NCBI GenBank assembly: GCA_025964625.1
Contig: JAOPYL010000196.1
Span: 1-33,852, forward strand
DNA: 33,852 nucleotides
Reading direction: 5' to 3'
Source of the DNA: Actinoallomurus sp.
GTDB lineage: Bacteria; Actinomycetota; Actinomycetes; Streptosporangiales; Streptosporangiaceae
Numbering within the stretch: position 1 is the stretch's first letter; each line of letters starts with the position of its first letter. Below are positions 1 to 6,768 of this stretch, piece by piece. The translations under genes and the position numbers were made by a program. The notes beneath the pieces were generated by a model. The model did not search any database, had not been told where the DNA came from, and saw nothing but the letters and a program-made list of their open reading frames with translations.

Positions 1-523
1 CGGACGCGCCGGCCTCCACGGCGGTCCGTACGACCTCCAGGGCGTAGGCGCGGTTGGCCTTGTAGCCGTCGAAGAAGTGCTCCGCGTCGAGAAAGACCCG
101 CTGTCCCTCGCCGTGCAGGTGGGAGACAGTGTCGCGGATCATCGCGAGGTTCTCCTCCAGCGTCGTGCGGAGGGCCAGTTCGACGTGCCGGTCATGACTC
201 TTGGCGACCAGGGTCACGACCGGCGCGCCGGACTCGCGCAGCGCGGCCACGAGTGGGTCGTCCGCGGCCTTCGCACCGGCCCGGCGGGTCGCGCCGAACG
301 CGGCGAGCTGCGCGTGCTCGAGCCCGAGCTCGGTCCGGGCACGCCGGAAGAACTCGGTGTCCTTGGGGTTGGCGCCGGGCCAGCCGCCCTCGATGAAGCC
401 GACCCCCAGCTCGTCGAGGTGGCGCGCGATGGTCAGCTTGTCCGCCACGGTGAGGTTGAGGCCCTCCTGCTGGGACCCGTCGCGCAGCGTCGTGTCGTAG
501 ACGTGGAAGCCGTCATCGTGCAT
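1..523 (-). CDS. cimA: Citramalate synthase (CimA/LeuA family), N-terminal part, cut by window edge
   Basis: The reading frame begins at ATG 523 and runs off the window at position 1, so only about 174 N-terminal residues are visible. Residues 9-15 read DTTLRDG, the signature of the HMGL-like TIM-barrel acyltransferases, followed by a QQEGLNLTVADK stretch and FIEGGWPGANP, which point to the citramalate synthase/LeuA-like group rather than true 2-isopropylmalate synthase. Citramalate synthase condenses pyruvate with acetyl-CoA and so opens a threonine-independent route to isoleucine. An AGGGGA-like ribosome site precedes the start. The gene follows its own attenuator (leader peptide plus terminator, 571-670) and a dyad operator at 714-734, so Leu/Ile supply probably controls it. 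The substrate cannot be proved from this part; a homocitrate or isopropylmalate synthase paralogue is the alternative. Confidence 0.85.
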   Translation of the reverse strand, partial: MHDDGFHVYDTTLRDGSQQEGLNLTVADKLTIARHLDELGVGFIEGGWPGANPKDTEFFRRARTELGLEHAQLAAFGATRRAGAKAADDPLVAALRESGAPVVTLVAKSHDRHVELALRTTLEENLAMIRDTVSHLHGEGQRVFLDAEHFFDGYKANRAYALEVVRTAVEAGAS

Positions 524-570
524 GGGTCGAAGTCCCCTTTGGAAGTTACCCGGCGCTGCGCGGCGGGCCA

Positions 571-606
571 GAAAACAAAATGACCCCTCACGGTCGTGAG
601 AGGTCA
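571..606 (-). terminator. Intrinsic terminator in the cimA leader (attenuator)
   Basis: Read on the minus strand, an 11-bp stem (596-606 with 581-591, one G-U pair, loop 592-595) is followed at once by UUUUGUUUUC (580-571). It lies 23 nt after the stop codon of the leader peptide and 48 nt before the cimA start codon. Its position between a BCAA-codon leader peptide and a BCAA gene marks it as a transcription attenuator rather than an end-of-gene terminator. Confidence 0.8.
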
Positions 607-607
607 G

Positions 608-640
608 CGCGTCGGTGATGTGATGCTGTCAGCCGACGCG
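608..640 (-). promoter_or_regulatory. Leader hairpin between cimA leader peptide and terminator
   Basis: In the transcript CGCGUCGG (640-633) can pair with CCGACGCG (615-608), and the helix can grow by one G-C and one G-U pair. The upstream arm overlaps the last codons of the leader peptide, so a ribosome stalled on the Leu-Leu-Ile-Ile codons (647-658) would reach or cover it. This is the usual place of a pause or protector hairpin. I could not find an unambiguous antiterminator pairing, so the switching mechanism is inferred from layout only. Confidence 0.5.
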
Positions 641-670
641 CCCGCCGATAATGAGAAGGCTGAAGCGCAT
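629..670 (-). CDS. cimA leader peptide MRFSLLIIGGRVG (attenuation)
   Basis: ATG 670 opens a 13-codon frame, MRFSLLIIGGRVG, ending in TGA at 631-629. A CGGAG ribosome site sits 5 nt before the ATG. The four consecutive codons CTT CTC ATT ATC encode Leu-Leu-Ile-Ile, the kind of sensor run found in leader peptides of BCAA operons. A U-tract terminator follows within 25 nt and then the cimA start. In such systems scarcity of charged tRNA-Leu or tRNA-Ile stalls the ribosome on these codons and prevents the terminator from forming. Leader, terminator and a BCAA gene in this order are seen directly; the control itself is inferred. Confidence 0.78.
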   Translation of the reverse strand: MRFSLLIIGGRVG

Positions 671-713
671 GATGGCTCCGAGTCTGCCACATGTGTACGG
701 CCAGTGACACATC

Positions 714-734
714 GCGTCTCAGTAGCTGAGACGC
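714..734. promoter_or_regulatory. 9-bp perfect dyad upstream of cimA, BCAA-type operator
   Basis: GCGTCTCAG-TAG-CTGAGACGC is a perfect inverted repeat, 44 bp upstream of the cimA leader-peptide start. Its core TCTCA-N5-TGAGA (717-731) recurs at 8020-8034, nearly at 14272-14286 (upstream of ilvB), and with a TGAAC right half twice upstream of leuB (3806-3840). It also lies between divergent cimA and the Uma2 gene, so it could act on either. I could not assign a confident -35/-10 pair for cimA. Confidence 0.65.
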
Positions 735-936
735 CCATCCCGATCCCGCAGGTCGACCCCTCCCCGAGGGACGCCCTCACCGCCCGGGAACGCCCCTGGG
801 CCGGACCGCACGTCACCGGCCATGCGTGCGGAATCGAACGGGTGATCGTCGTTCTCATGCGATCGAACGTCCGAATCGCTCCTTAGGTCACTGCGCAGAC
901 GCACTTCGACCGAGAACCGGCGGGAACGGTGGCACC

Positions 937-1407
937 ATGTCGACTGTGCCGGAGGAACCGATCGACGCGGAGACCGGCGAACGCACCCGCCTTGAAGATC
1001 GCTATCAGGAGCTCAGCGACCGATGGCCGGACCGCAAGGTCGAGATCATCGATGACCGGATCGTGGTGAGGGAGGTACCCACCACCGATCACGCCGACCT
1101 CATCTTCCGGCTGCTGCTCCAGCTCGTCCCGTTAGTGACGGAGCGGGGCTGGAAGGTCTGGAACGACGTCGCCCTCTTCCTCGGCCCGCAGCTCGACCGC
1201 TACCGCCCCGACCTCCTGGTCGTGCCGCCCCGGCCGGCCCAATGGGGCGATGACCACGTCTTCGGAAACGCCACGCTGCTCGTCGCCGAGGTGGTGTCGA
1301 AGAGCAGCGTGCACGACGATCACGAGGTCGAGGTGAAGCTCGGGGAGCCGCTCGACCTGCCCGAGCCCTGGGGCCTGAGCATCGACATCAGCACGCTGAC
1401 CACCTGA
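937..1407 (+). CDS. Uma2-family (DUF820) protein with an internal deletion
   Basis: ATG 937 gives 156 residues, short for Uma2 (usually about 185-200). The N-terminal half is normal: a short acidic region, RYRPDLLVV near residues 88-96 and LLVAEVVSKSS near 113-123, which carry the Asp and Glu of the PD-(D/E)xK nuclease fold. Directly after HDDHEV the chain jumps to EVKLGEPLDLPEPWGLSID, which resembles the normal C-terminal end of the family. The usual middle (the catalytic-type Lys, the YA-x-x-G-x-x-x-Y/F-W segment and a beta strand, roughly 35-40 residues) is missing, yet the frame is kept. The junction has the short direct repeat GAGGTcGAGGTG, as expected of slippage or a small deletion. 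The protein is probably inactive. Uma2 proteins are common multicopy actinobacterial accessory genes of unknown role. Confidence 0.7.
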   Translation: MSTVPEEPIDAETGERTRLEDRYQELSDRWPDRKVEIIDDRIVVREVPTTDHADLIFRLLLQLVPLVTERGWKVWNDVALFLGPQLDRYRPDLLVVPPRPAQWGDDHVFGNATLLVAEVVSKSSVHDDHEVEVKLGEPLDLPEPWGLSIDISTLTT

Positions 1408-1425
1408 CCCCCATCGGGAGCGCTC

Positions 1426-1486
1426 GTCGAGTGTGGGAAAATCCCCTTTCACAGGGATCAGGAGAAGCGACACTCCCGCACTCGAC
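1426..1486. terminator. Nested inverted repeats between convergent Uma2 gene and ilvE
   Basis: An outer 12-bp repeat (1426-1437 with 1475-1486, one G-T mismatch) encloses a smaller hairpin ATCCC (1441-1445) / GGGAT (1454-1458). On the minus strand the inner hairpin is followed by TTTT, so it can serve as the ilvE terminator. The outer repeat could serve the plus-strand Uma2 transcript. Confidence 0.6.
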
Positions 1487-1497
1487 GCGCGGGCGCG

Positions 1498-2595
1498 TCA
1501 GCCGGTCTTGTGGATCCAGCCGAACGAGTCGGGGCGCTCGCCGTACTGGATGCCGACCAGTTCCTCGCGCAGCCGCGTCGTCACCGGGCCGGGCTCGCCG
1601 GAGCCGACGAGCCATTCGCCGCTGGAGCCCTTGACCCGTCCAACGGGGGTGATCACGGCGGCGGTGCCGCAGGCGAAGACCTCGGTCAGCTCGCCGGAGG
1701 CACTGGCCTCGCGCCATTCGTCGGTGGAGATCCGGCCTTCGGAGGCCGGGATGCCCAGGTCCGGAGCGAGCTGCAGCAGCGAGTCACGGGTGATGCCGGG
1801 CAGCAGCGTGCCGGTGAGGGCCGGCGTCACGATTCGGGCGTCGGAGCCCGAGCCGTAGACGAAGAAGAGGTTCATGCCCCCCATCTCCTCGACCCAGCGG
1901 TGTTCCTTGGCGTCGAGCCACACGACCTGGTCGCAGCCCTCCCGGACCGCCTGCGCCTGGGCGACGAAGGCGGCCGCGTAGTTGCCGCCGCACTTGGCCG
2001 CGCCGGTGCCGCCGGGAGCGGCACGGGTGTAGTCCTCCGACAGCCACACCGAGACCGGCTTGACGCCGCCCGTGAAGTACGCGCCCGAGGGCGAGGCGAT
2101 GACGATGAACATGAATGACGACGACGGGCTGTTCACGCCGAGCCCGCGCTGGGTCGCGATCATGAAGGGACGCAGGTAGAGGCTGTGGCCCTCCTGCGTC
2201 GGCACCCAGTCGCGATCGGTGTCGACGAGCAGCTCCAGCGAGCGGACGAACGTCTCCTCGGGGATGGGCGGCATCGCCATCCGCTGGCACGAGGTGTTGA
2301 AGCGGGCCGCGTTGGCGTACGGCCGGAAGGTGACGATGGAGCCATCCGCCTGGCGGTACGCCTTCAGCCCCTCGAACAGCTCCTGCGCGTAGTGGAGGAC
2401 CGCCGTGGCGGGATCCAGCGACAAGGGGCCGTACGGCTGCAGGCGGGCGTCGTGCCAGCCCTCTTCCTCGGTCCACTCAATCGTGATCATGTGGTCCGTG
2501 AAGACCTTGCCGAAGCCGGGGTTCTCCAGGAGCCGTTCGCGTTCTTCGGCCGGCCTGCGGTGCTCGGAGAGTCGAATGTCGAATTGGTTGCTCAT
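1498..2595 (-). CDS. ilvE: Branched-chain amino acid aminotransferase
   Basis: This 365-residue fold-type IV PLP enzyme carries out the last step of Leu, Ile and Val synthesis by transferring the amino group of glutamate to the keto acid. The PLP lysine is in GAAKCGGNYAAA (Lys201), preceded by the substrate-side segment HYAQELFEGLKAYR (69-81) and the RFNTSCQRMAMP motif (98-109). The C-terminal ACGTAAVITPVG loop of BCAT enzymes is also present. ATG 2595 is chosen because AGAGGA lies 7 nt upstream; an in-frame extension of 27 codons to GTG/ATG-like starts further up has no family similarity. It lies 143 bp downstream of leuB in the same direction, with a hairpin in the gap, so it may be partly co-transcribed with leuB or have its own promoter. 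Confidence 0.95.
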   Translation of the reverse strand: MSNQFDIRLSEHRRPAEERERLLENPGFGKVFTDHMITIEWTEEEGWHDARLQPYGPLSLDPATAVLHYAQELFEGLKAYRQADGSIVTFRPYANAARFNTSCQRMAMPPIPEETFVRSLELLVDTDRDWVPTQEGHSLYLRPFMIATQRGLGVNSPSSSFMFIVIASPSGAYFTGGVKPVSVWLSEDYTRAAPGGTGAAKCGGNYAAAFVAQAQAVREGCDQVVWLDAKEHRWVEEMGGMNLFFVYGSGSDARIVTPALTGTLLPGITRDSLLQLAPDLGIPASEGRISTDEWREASASGELTEVFACGTAAVITPVGRVKGSSGEWLVGSGEPGPVTTRLREELVGIQYGERPDSFGWIHKTG

Positions 2596-2690
2596 CTGAG
2601 GTCCTCTCGCGCCGCGGCCGCTGCCGCCCTTGTCCATCATTGTCGTACTTTGACGTATTAACTTCTCCTTCGTCACGGCAGCCCGGAAAC

Positions 2691-2739
2691 GGGCGCGCCG
2701 TGGGGTGCGCCCGGAGATTCCTTTGGGGAAGGCGCGCCC
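2691..2739 (-). terminator. Long hairpin at the leuB 3' end
   Basis: GGCGCGCCC at 2731-2739 and GGGCGCGCC at 2691-2699 are perfect 9-bp complements and enclose about 31 nt, including a smaller TTCC/GGAA hairpin. The outer arm touches the leuB stop codon. There is no U-tract, so it may act as a weak terminator or mRNA 3' stabiliser between leuB and ilvE. Confidence 0.4.
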
Positions 2740-3785
2740 TAGCCGGCTACTCGCTCGGCGATGTCGTCGCCCGCTTCCCGGGTCGAACGCGCGACCCAGG
2801 CACCCTGCCGCTCGATGATGTCGTCGGCGACCGCCTGCTCGACCCGGCGGGCCTCTTGCGGCAGGCCGATGTGGTCGAGGAGCAGTGCGACGGACAGGAT
2901 CGTCGCGGTCGGGTCGGCCTTGCCCTGGCCGGCGATGTCGGGGGCACTCCCGTGCACCGGCTCGAACATGCTCGGAGCCGTGCCCGCCGGGTTGATGTTG
3001 CCGCTCGCGGCCAAGCCGATGCCGCCGGCCACCGCGGCGCCCAGGTCGGTGATGATGTCGCCGAACAGGTTGTCGGTGACGATGACGTCGAAGCGCTGTG
3101 GCTGGCTGACGAAGAACATCGTGGCGGCGTCGACGTGGCAGTAGTCGACGTCGATCCCGGGGAAGTCCTTGGCCACGGCATCGACCGTACGCGACCAGAG
3201 GTCACCCGCATAGACGAGCACGTTGGTCTTGTGCACCAGAGTGAGCTTCTTGCGCGGGCGCGCCGCGGCGAGCGTGAAGGCGTACCGGACGGCTCGCTCG
3301 ACGCCGAAGGCCGTGTTGACGCTCTCCTGCGTCGCGATCTCGTGCGGCGTGCCGGGACGCAGGACGCCGCCGGCGCCGGCGTACGGCCCCTCGGTGCCCT
3401 CCCGCACGACCAGCATGTCGATGTCCTCCGGCCGGACGTCGGCGAGGTGCGTGGCCACCCCCGGGTAGAGCCGGACCGGCCGCAGGTTGATGTAGTGGTC
3501 GAGCTCGAACCGGAGCCGCAGGAGGAGCCCGCGCTCCAGGACGCCGCTCGGCACGCTGGGATCGCCCACGGCTCCCAGCAGGATGGCGTCGTGGCCCCGG
3601 AGCTCCTCCAGGACGGTGTCGGGGAGCGTCTCACCCGTCTTGTGCCAGTAGGTCGCACCCAGCTCGTATGTCGTCTGCTCGATCGCGAGCCCGAGCGCGT
3701 CGAGGACCTTGAGTCCTTCGGCGACCACCTCGGGGCCGATGCCATCGCCGGGGATCACGGCGAGCCTGATGCTGCGGGAAGCCAT
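2739..3785 (-). CDS. leuB: 3-Isopropylmalate dehydrogenase
   Basis: The product of 348 residues oxidises and decarboxylates 3-isopropylmalate with NAD+, giving the keto acid precursor of leucine. Visible motifs are [10 protein letters not shown] (11-20), the substrate loop [21 protein letters not shown] (83-103) with its arginines, [10 protein letters not shown] (128-137), HKTN with Lys186, and the metal-binding [11 protein letters not shown] (239-249). The C-terminal [21 protein letters not shown] site is also intact. ATG 3785 has no ribosome site, but a TAAGCT -10 box stands 6 nt before it, so the mRNA is probably leaderless. Two tandem operator-like repeats (3804-3840) overlap and precede the promoter. 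The gene lies downstream of the ROK repressor gene in the same direction but appears to have its own promoter. Confidence 0.96.
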   Translation of the reverse strand: MASRSIRLAVIPGDGIGPEVVAEGLKVLDALGLAIEQTTYELGATYWHKTGETLPDTVLEELRGHDAILLGAVGDPSVPSGVLERGLLLRLRFELDHYINLRPVRLYPGVATHLADVRPEDIDMLVVREGTEGPYAGAGGVLRPGTPHEIATQESVNTAFGVERAVRYAFTLAAARPRKKLTLVHKTNVLVYAGDLWSRTVDAVAKDFPGIDVDYCHVDAATMFFVSQPQRFDVIVTDNLFGDIITDLGAAVAGGIGLAASGNINPAGTAPSMFEPVHGSAPDIAGQGKADPTATILSVALLLDHIGLPQEARRVEQAVADDIIERQGAWVARSTREAGDDIAERVAG

Positions 3786-3791
3786 GCGCGT

Positions 3792-3819
3792 AGCTTAGCG
3801 GAGCGTCTCAGTGCCTGAA
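3792..3819 (-). promoter_or_regulatory. leuB promoter, leaderless
   Basis: On the minus strand -35 TTCAGG (3819-3814), a 16-nt spacer and -10 TAAGCT (3797-3792, fits TANNNT) are followed after 6 nt by the leuB ATG. No Shine-Dalgarno sequence is present, so transcription probably starts at or next to the initiation codon. Operator copy 1 overlaps the -35 and spacer. Confidence 0.55.
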
Positions 3820-3840
3820 CATCCGTCTCACCCCCTGAAC
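3804..3840. promoter_or_regulatory. Two tandem operator-like repeats at the leuB promoter
   Basis: CGTCTCAGTGCCTGAAC (3804-3820) and CGTCTCACCCCCTGAAC (3824-3840) are direct repeats with a 20-bp period, close to two helical turns. Both match the TCTCA-N5-TGA core found at cimA and at 8020. Copy 1 covers the -35 region, as a repressor site would. Binding of one dimer per copy on the same DNA face is an inference. Confidence 0.6.
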
Positions 3841-3876
3841 GGCGTTCTCGGCTCGCGGACGCGGTGGCGGTGGCGG

Positions 3877-5100
3877 TCAGGCCGGCTGGGCACCGGAGAT
3901 GGCGCGGTCGAAGACCAGCGCGCGGGCGGTGGCCAGGCCCGTCGCCAGGGCGCCCAGCACGACGGCGTCGTCACCGAGCGGCGACACCTCGATGCGCGGC
4001 GGCCCCAGCGGCGTCATCGTCTCCAGCCGGTCGCGCACCGCCCCGAGCAGCACGTCGGCGCCGTGGCCGCCGATGCCGCCGCCCAGCACCACCAGCTCGG
4101 GGTCGAGCAGGGCCACGACGCCGGCCAGGGCCCGGGTGACGTGGTCGGCCTCGTGCGCGACGGCGCGCTCCGCGACCGGGTCGCCGGCCCGGGCGGCGTC
4201 GAAGACCCGCTTGGCGGTGATCTGGCCGGTCATGCCGAGCCGCTGCGCGGTCGCGACCACGCCCGGGGCCGAGGCGACCGACTCGAGCATGCCGTGCCGG
4301 CGCGTCTGGGGCGCGTGCGCGAGCGGGTCGGCCTCCCCCATCGGCAGGAACGCGATCTCGCCGGCCGCGCCCCGCGCGCCGCGATAGAGCTCGCCGTCGA
4401 CGATGATCCCCATGCCGATGCCGGTGCCGATCGACACGTAGACGAAGTGGCGCAGCCCGGCGCCGAGGCCGTACCCCTGCTCCCCCAGTGCGGCGAGGGC
4501 GATGTCGTTCTCGATCGCGAACGGGACGGGCAGGCGCTCGGCGAGCCGGCCGGTGACGCCCGGCCGGTCCCAGCCGGGCAGGTTGGGTGCCAGGTGCAGG
4601 CGGCGGTTCTCGACGTCGTGCACACCGGGCGTGCCCAGGACGATGTTGGTGATCGCGCCGTCCGCGGCCGCGGCGAGATCGTCGACGATCCGGCCGAGCT
4701 GGCCGATCAGGGCGGTCGCACCGCCGGCGCGCGAGCGGACGTCCTCACGGACCGCGATCTCGCCGCTGAGGTCCACCAGCGCGGCGCGGACCCACTCCCG
4801 GCCGACGTCGAGGCCGATCACCCATCCGGCCTCGGGCCGGATCTTGTACAGCAGCGCCGCGCGGCCGGCGTTCCCGGTGCGGTGGCCTACCGAGAGGACC
4901 AGCCCGGCCTGCTCCAGGTCGGCCAGTGCGAGCGAGATCGTCGGTTTGGAGAGCCCGGTGGCCGCCGCGAGCTCAGGCCGCGACACCGGCCCGAGCAGGC
5001 GGATCCGCTCGTAGACGGCCCGCTCGTTCATGATCCGCAACAGGCTTGTGGTGTTGGCGGTGGGATTCCTTCCCCCCGCCGCACCCGGTTCGGTCGACAC
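3877..5100 (-). CDS. ROK-family transcriptional regulator lacking the zinc motif
   Basis: GTG 5100 is chosen because GGGAGGGGA stands just upstream; it gives 407 residues, the normal length of ROK repressors. Residues 26-75 form a winged helix-turn-helix (ERIRLLGPVSRPELAAATGL then SKPTISLALADLEQAGL). Residues 93-407 form a ROK sugar-kinase-like domain with GLDVG (97-101), IENDIALAALGE (197-208) and SIGTGIGMG (223-231). Typical ROK proteins coordinate zinc through a His after GEIG and three Cys (CGGxGCxE-like). Here the segment reads GEIAFLPMGEADPL with no Cys, so the zinc site is absent and effector binding may differ. It is divergent from an APC permease/ROK kinase operon, whose regulator it probably is. 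The inducer is unknown; a sugar or amino sugar is expected of the family. Confidence 0.88.
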   Translation of the reverse strand: MSTEPGAAGGRNPTANTTSLLRIMNERAVYERIRLLGPVSRPELAAATGLSKPTISLALADLEQAGLVLSVGHRTGNAGRAALLYKIRPEAGWVIGLDVGREWVRAALVDLSGEIAVREDVRSRAGGATALIGQLGRIVDDLAAAADGAITNIVLGTPGVHDVENRRLHLAPNLPGWDRPGVTGRLAERLPVPFAIENDIALAALGEQGYGLGAGLRHFVYVSIGTGIGMGIIVDGELYRGARGAAGEIAFLPMGEADPLAHAPQTRRHGMLESVASAPGVVATAQRLGMTGQITAKRVFDAARAGDPVAERAVAHEADHVTRALAGVVALLDPELVVLGGGIGGHGADVLLGAVRDRLETMTPLGPPRIEVSPLGDDAVVLGALATGLATARALVFDRAISGAQPA

Positions 5101-5168
5101 GCGTCCCCTCCCACGCCCGATCTCCACAGGCTGGCATATCACGGAACGGTCCACGGCGCGGGTATTGA

Positions 5169-5320
5169 TTCGTTAAGGACCCTCCCATACATTGCTCCCA
5201 AGGTAGCTCGGGGCCCGGAACACGGGCGCGTCAAGGCCCACCGTTGGACACCAGGAAGGTGGACATCTCATGCGGCGAGGGATGGTTCGTTAGGCAGTCT
5301 CCCTTACTCTCCAGGTAAGG
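5169..5320. promoter_or_regulatory. Divergent ROK/APC control region with direct repeats and a dyad
   Basis: The 270-bp gap between the ROK regulator and the permease holds two similar 18-mers, TTCGTTAAGGACCCTCCC (5169-5186) and TTCGTTAGGCAGTCTCCC (5286-5303), 117 bp apart (about 11 helical turns). Next to the second is a 6-bp dyad CCTTAC-N7-GTAAGG (5302-5320). Placement on either side of the likely divergent promoters suggests operators for the ROK regulator, possibly with looping. Promoter hexamers are not clear enough to call. Confidence 0.45.
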
Positions 5321-5370
5321 ACATCGTCCCTGGGTATGGCCACATTCGTCCGCGCGATCGGAGACCACCT

Positions 5371-6768
5371 ATGGCGAATCCCACGGCACCGGGGTTCGAG
5401 CGACGCCTCGGGCTGTTCCAAGCCACCACCGTGAACATGACGCAGATGTGCGGCATCGGGCCGTTCGTCACCATCCCCGTCATGATCGCGACGATGGAGG
5501 GGCCCCAGGCGATGTTCGGCTGGCTGATCGGAGCGATCATCGCCATCGCGGACGGCCTGGTCTGGGCCGAGCTCGGCGCCGCCATGCCCGGCGCGGGGGG
5601 CAGCTACCTCTATCTGCGTGAGGCGTTCCAGTACCGCACCGGCCGGTTGATGCCCTTCCTGTTCGTGTGGTCGGCGGTGCTGTTCATCCCACTGATCATG
5701 TCGACTGGCGTGATCGGACTCGTGCAGTACGCCGGGTATCTGTGGCCGGCGCTCGTCCACGCCAACGGCCTGTCGACGCTGGGCCACGTGGTGGCCGTCG
5801 GTGTCGTGCTGCTCGTGATCGTCGCGCTCTACCGGCGGATCGGCGACATCGGCCGGATGACCTCGATCTTCTTCGTGGTGATGCTGGTATCCGTGCTCGG
5901 CGTGATCCTTGCCGCCTTCACGCACTTCAGCCCGCACCTGGCCTTCACCTTCCCGCACGACGTGGGCTCGAAGTTCTTCGTCGGGCTCGGCGGCGGCCTG
6001 GTCATCGCCATCTACGACTACCTCGGGTATAACACGAGCGCCTACCTGGGAGCGGAGGTCAAGCAGCCGGGCCGGGTGATACCGCGCTCGATCGTCTTCG
6101 CCATCCTCGGAATCATGGCGCTGTACTTCCTGCTCCAGGTCGGCGTACTCGGCGCCGTGCCCTGGCAGGAGGCGAAGGGGTCCAGCTCGGTGGCCTCACT
6201 CGTGCTGGAGAGAGCGTGGGGCAAGGGCGTCGCCCAGGTCTTCACGGTCGGGATCGTCGTCACGGCGTTCGCCTCGATCTTCGCCGGGCTCCTGGGCGGC
6301 TCGCGGGTACCGTTCAACGCGGCGCGGGACAAGCTGTTCCTGCCGTGGTTCGGACGGCTGCATCCACGCCTGCACTTCCCGACCGCCGGCCTGTACGCGA
6401 TGGGCGTCGTCACCGCGATCGGCACGCTGTTCACGCTCACCGACGTGATCAGCATGCTCACCGCGGTCTTCGTCCTGATCCAGTCGGTCGCCCAGATCGT
6501 CGCCGTGACCGTGCTGCGCAGGCGGCAGCCCAACCTGCCCCGGCCGTACAAGATGTGGCTCTACCCGCTGCCCAGCGTGATCGCGCTGGCCGGGTGGCTG
6601 TACATCTACAAGTCGGCGGGCACCAAGCCGATCCTCTTGTCGCTCGGATGGCTCGCGGTCGGCGCCGTGGCGTTCCTGATCTGGGCCCGCACCGAGCGGA
6701 CCTGGCCGTTCGGCCCCAAGGAAATCCGGGAATCCTTCCTCGAGAACGCCGAGGAGGCCGCCGCATGA
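5371..6768 (+). CDS. APC-superfamily permease
   Basis: ATG 5371 with CGGAG 7 nt upstream gives 465 residues. The protein is very hydrophobic with about 12 predicted membrane segments, the first after RRLGLFQATTVNMTQMCGIGPFVTIP, which is the unwound helix-1 region of amino acid/polyamine/organocation transporters. GAAMPGAGGSYLYLREAF is the conserved helix 2-3 loop of this superfamily. ARDKLFLPWFGRLHPR and PNLPRPYKMWLYPLP are typical later loops. The tail ends in a charged stretch. Its stop codon overlaps the start of the ROK kinase (ATGA), so the two are translationally coupled, which is unusual for an amino-acid-type permease and hints that the cargo may be a sugar, amino sugar or sugar-amino acid conjugate. 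Substrate not known. Confidence 0.88.
   Translation: MANPTAPGFERRLGLFQATTVNMTQMCGIGPFVTIPVMIATMEGPQAMFGWLIGAIIAIADGLVWAELGAAMPGAGGSYLYLREAFQYRTGRLMPFLFVWSAVLFIPLIMSTGVIGLVQYAGYLWPALVHANGLSTLGHVVAVGVVLLVIVALYRRIGDIGRMTSIFFVVMLVSVLGVILAAFTHFSPHLAFTFPHDVGSKFFVGLGGGLVIAIYDYLGYNTSAYLGAEVKQPGRVIPRSIVFAILGIMALYFLLQVGVLGAVPWQEAKGSSSVASLVLERAWGKGVAQVFTVGIVVTAFASIFAGLLGGSRVPFNAARDKLFLPWFGRLHPRLHFPTAGLYAMGVVTAIGTLFTLTDVISMLTAVFVLIQSVAQIVAVTVLRRRQPNLPRPYKMWLYPLPSVIALAGWLYIYKSAGTKPILLSLGWLAVGAVAFLIWARTERTWPFGPKEIRESFLENAEEAAA

Noticed and set aside
1498-2676. 27-codon N-terminal extension of IlvE
   Set aside because: The extension has no family similarity, and AGAGGA stands at the right distance from ATG 2595. 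It also lacks a Leu/Ile/Val run, so it is not an attenuator leader.
3627-3643. Another CGTCTCA inside leuB
   Set aside because: No matching right half-site at N5 spacing, and it lies within coding sequence.
3811-5370. Long plus-strand frame running into the permease, which would make a 985-residue fusion
   Set aside because: The part before ATG 5371 lies opposite the ROK regulator and has no similarity to anything recognised; the permease has its own ribosome site and a normal length from 5371.
5385-5400. GGGGTTCGAGCG resembling a tRNA T-loop
   Set aside because: It lies in the permease coding sequence and no acceptor, D or anticodon stems can be formed around it.
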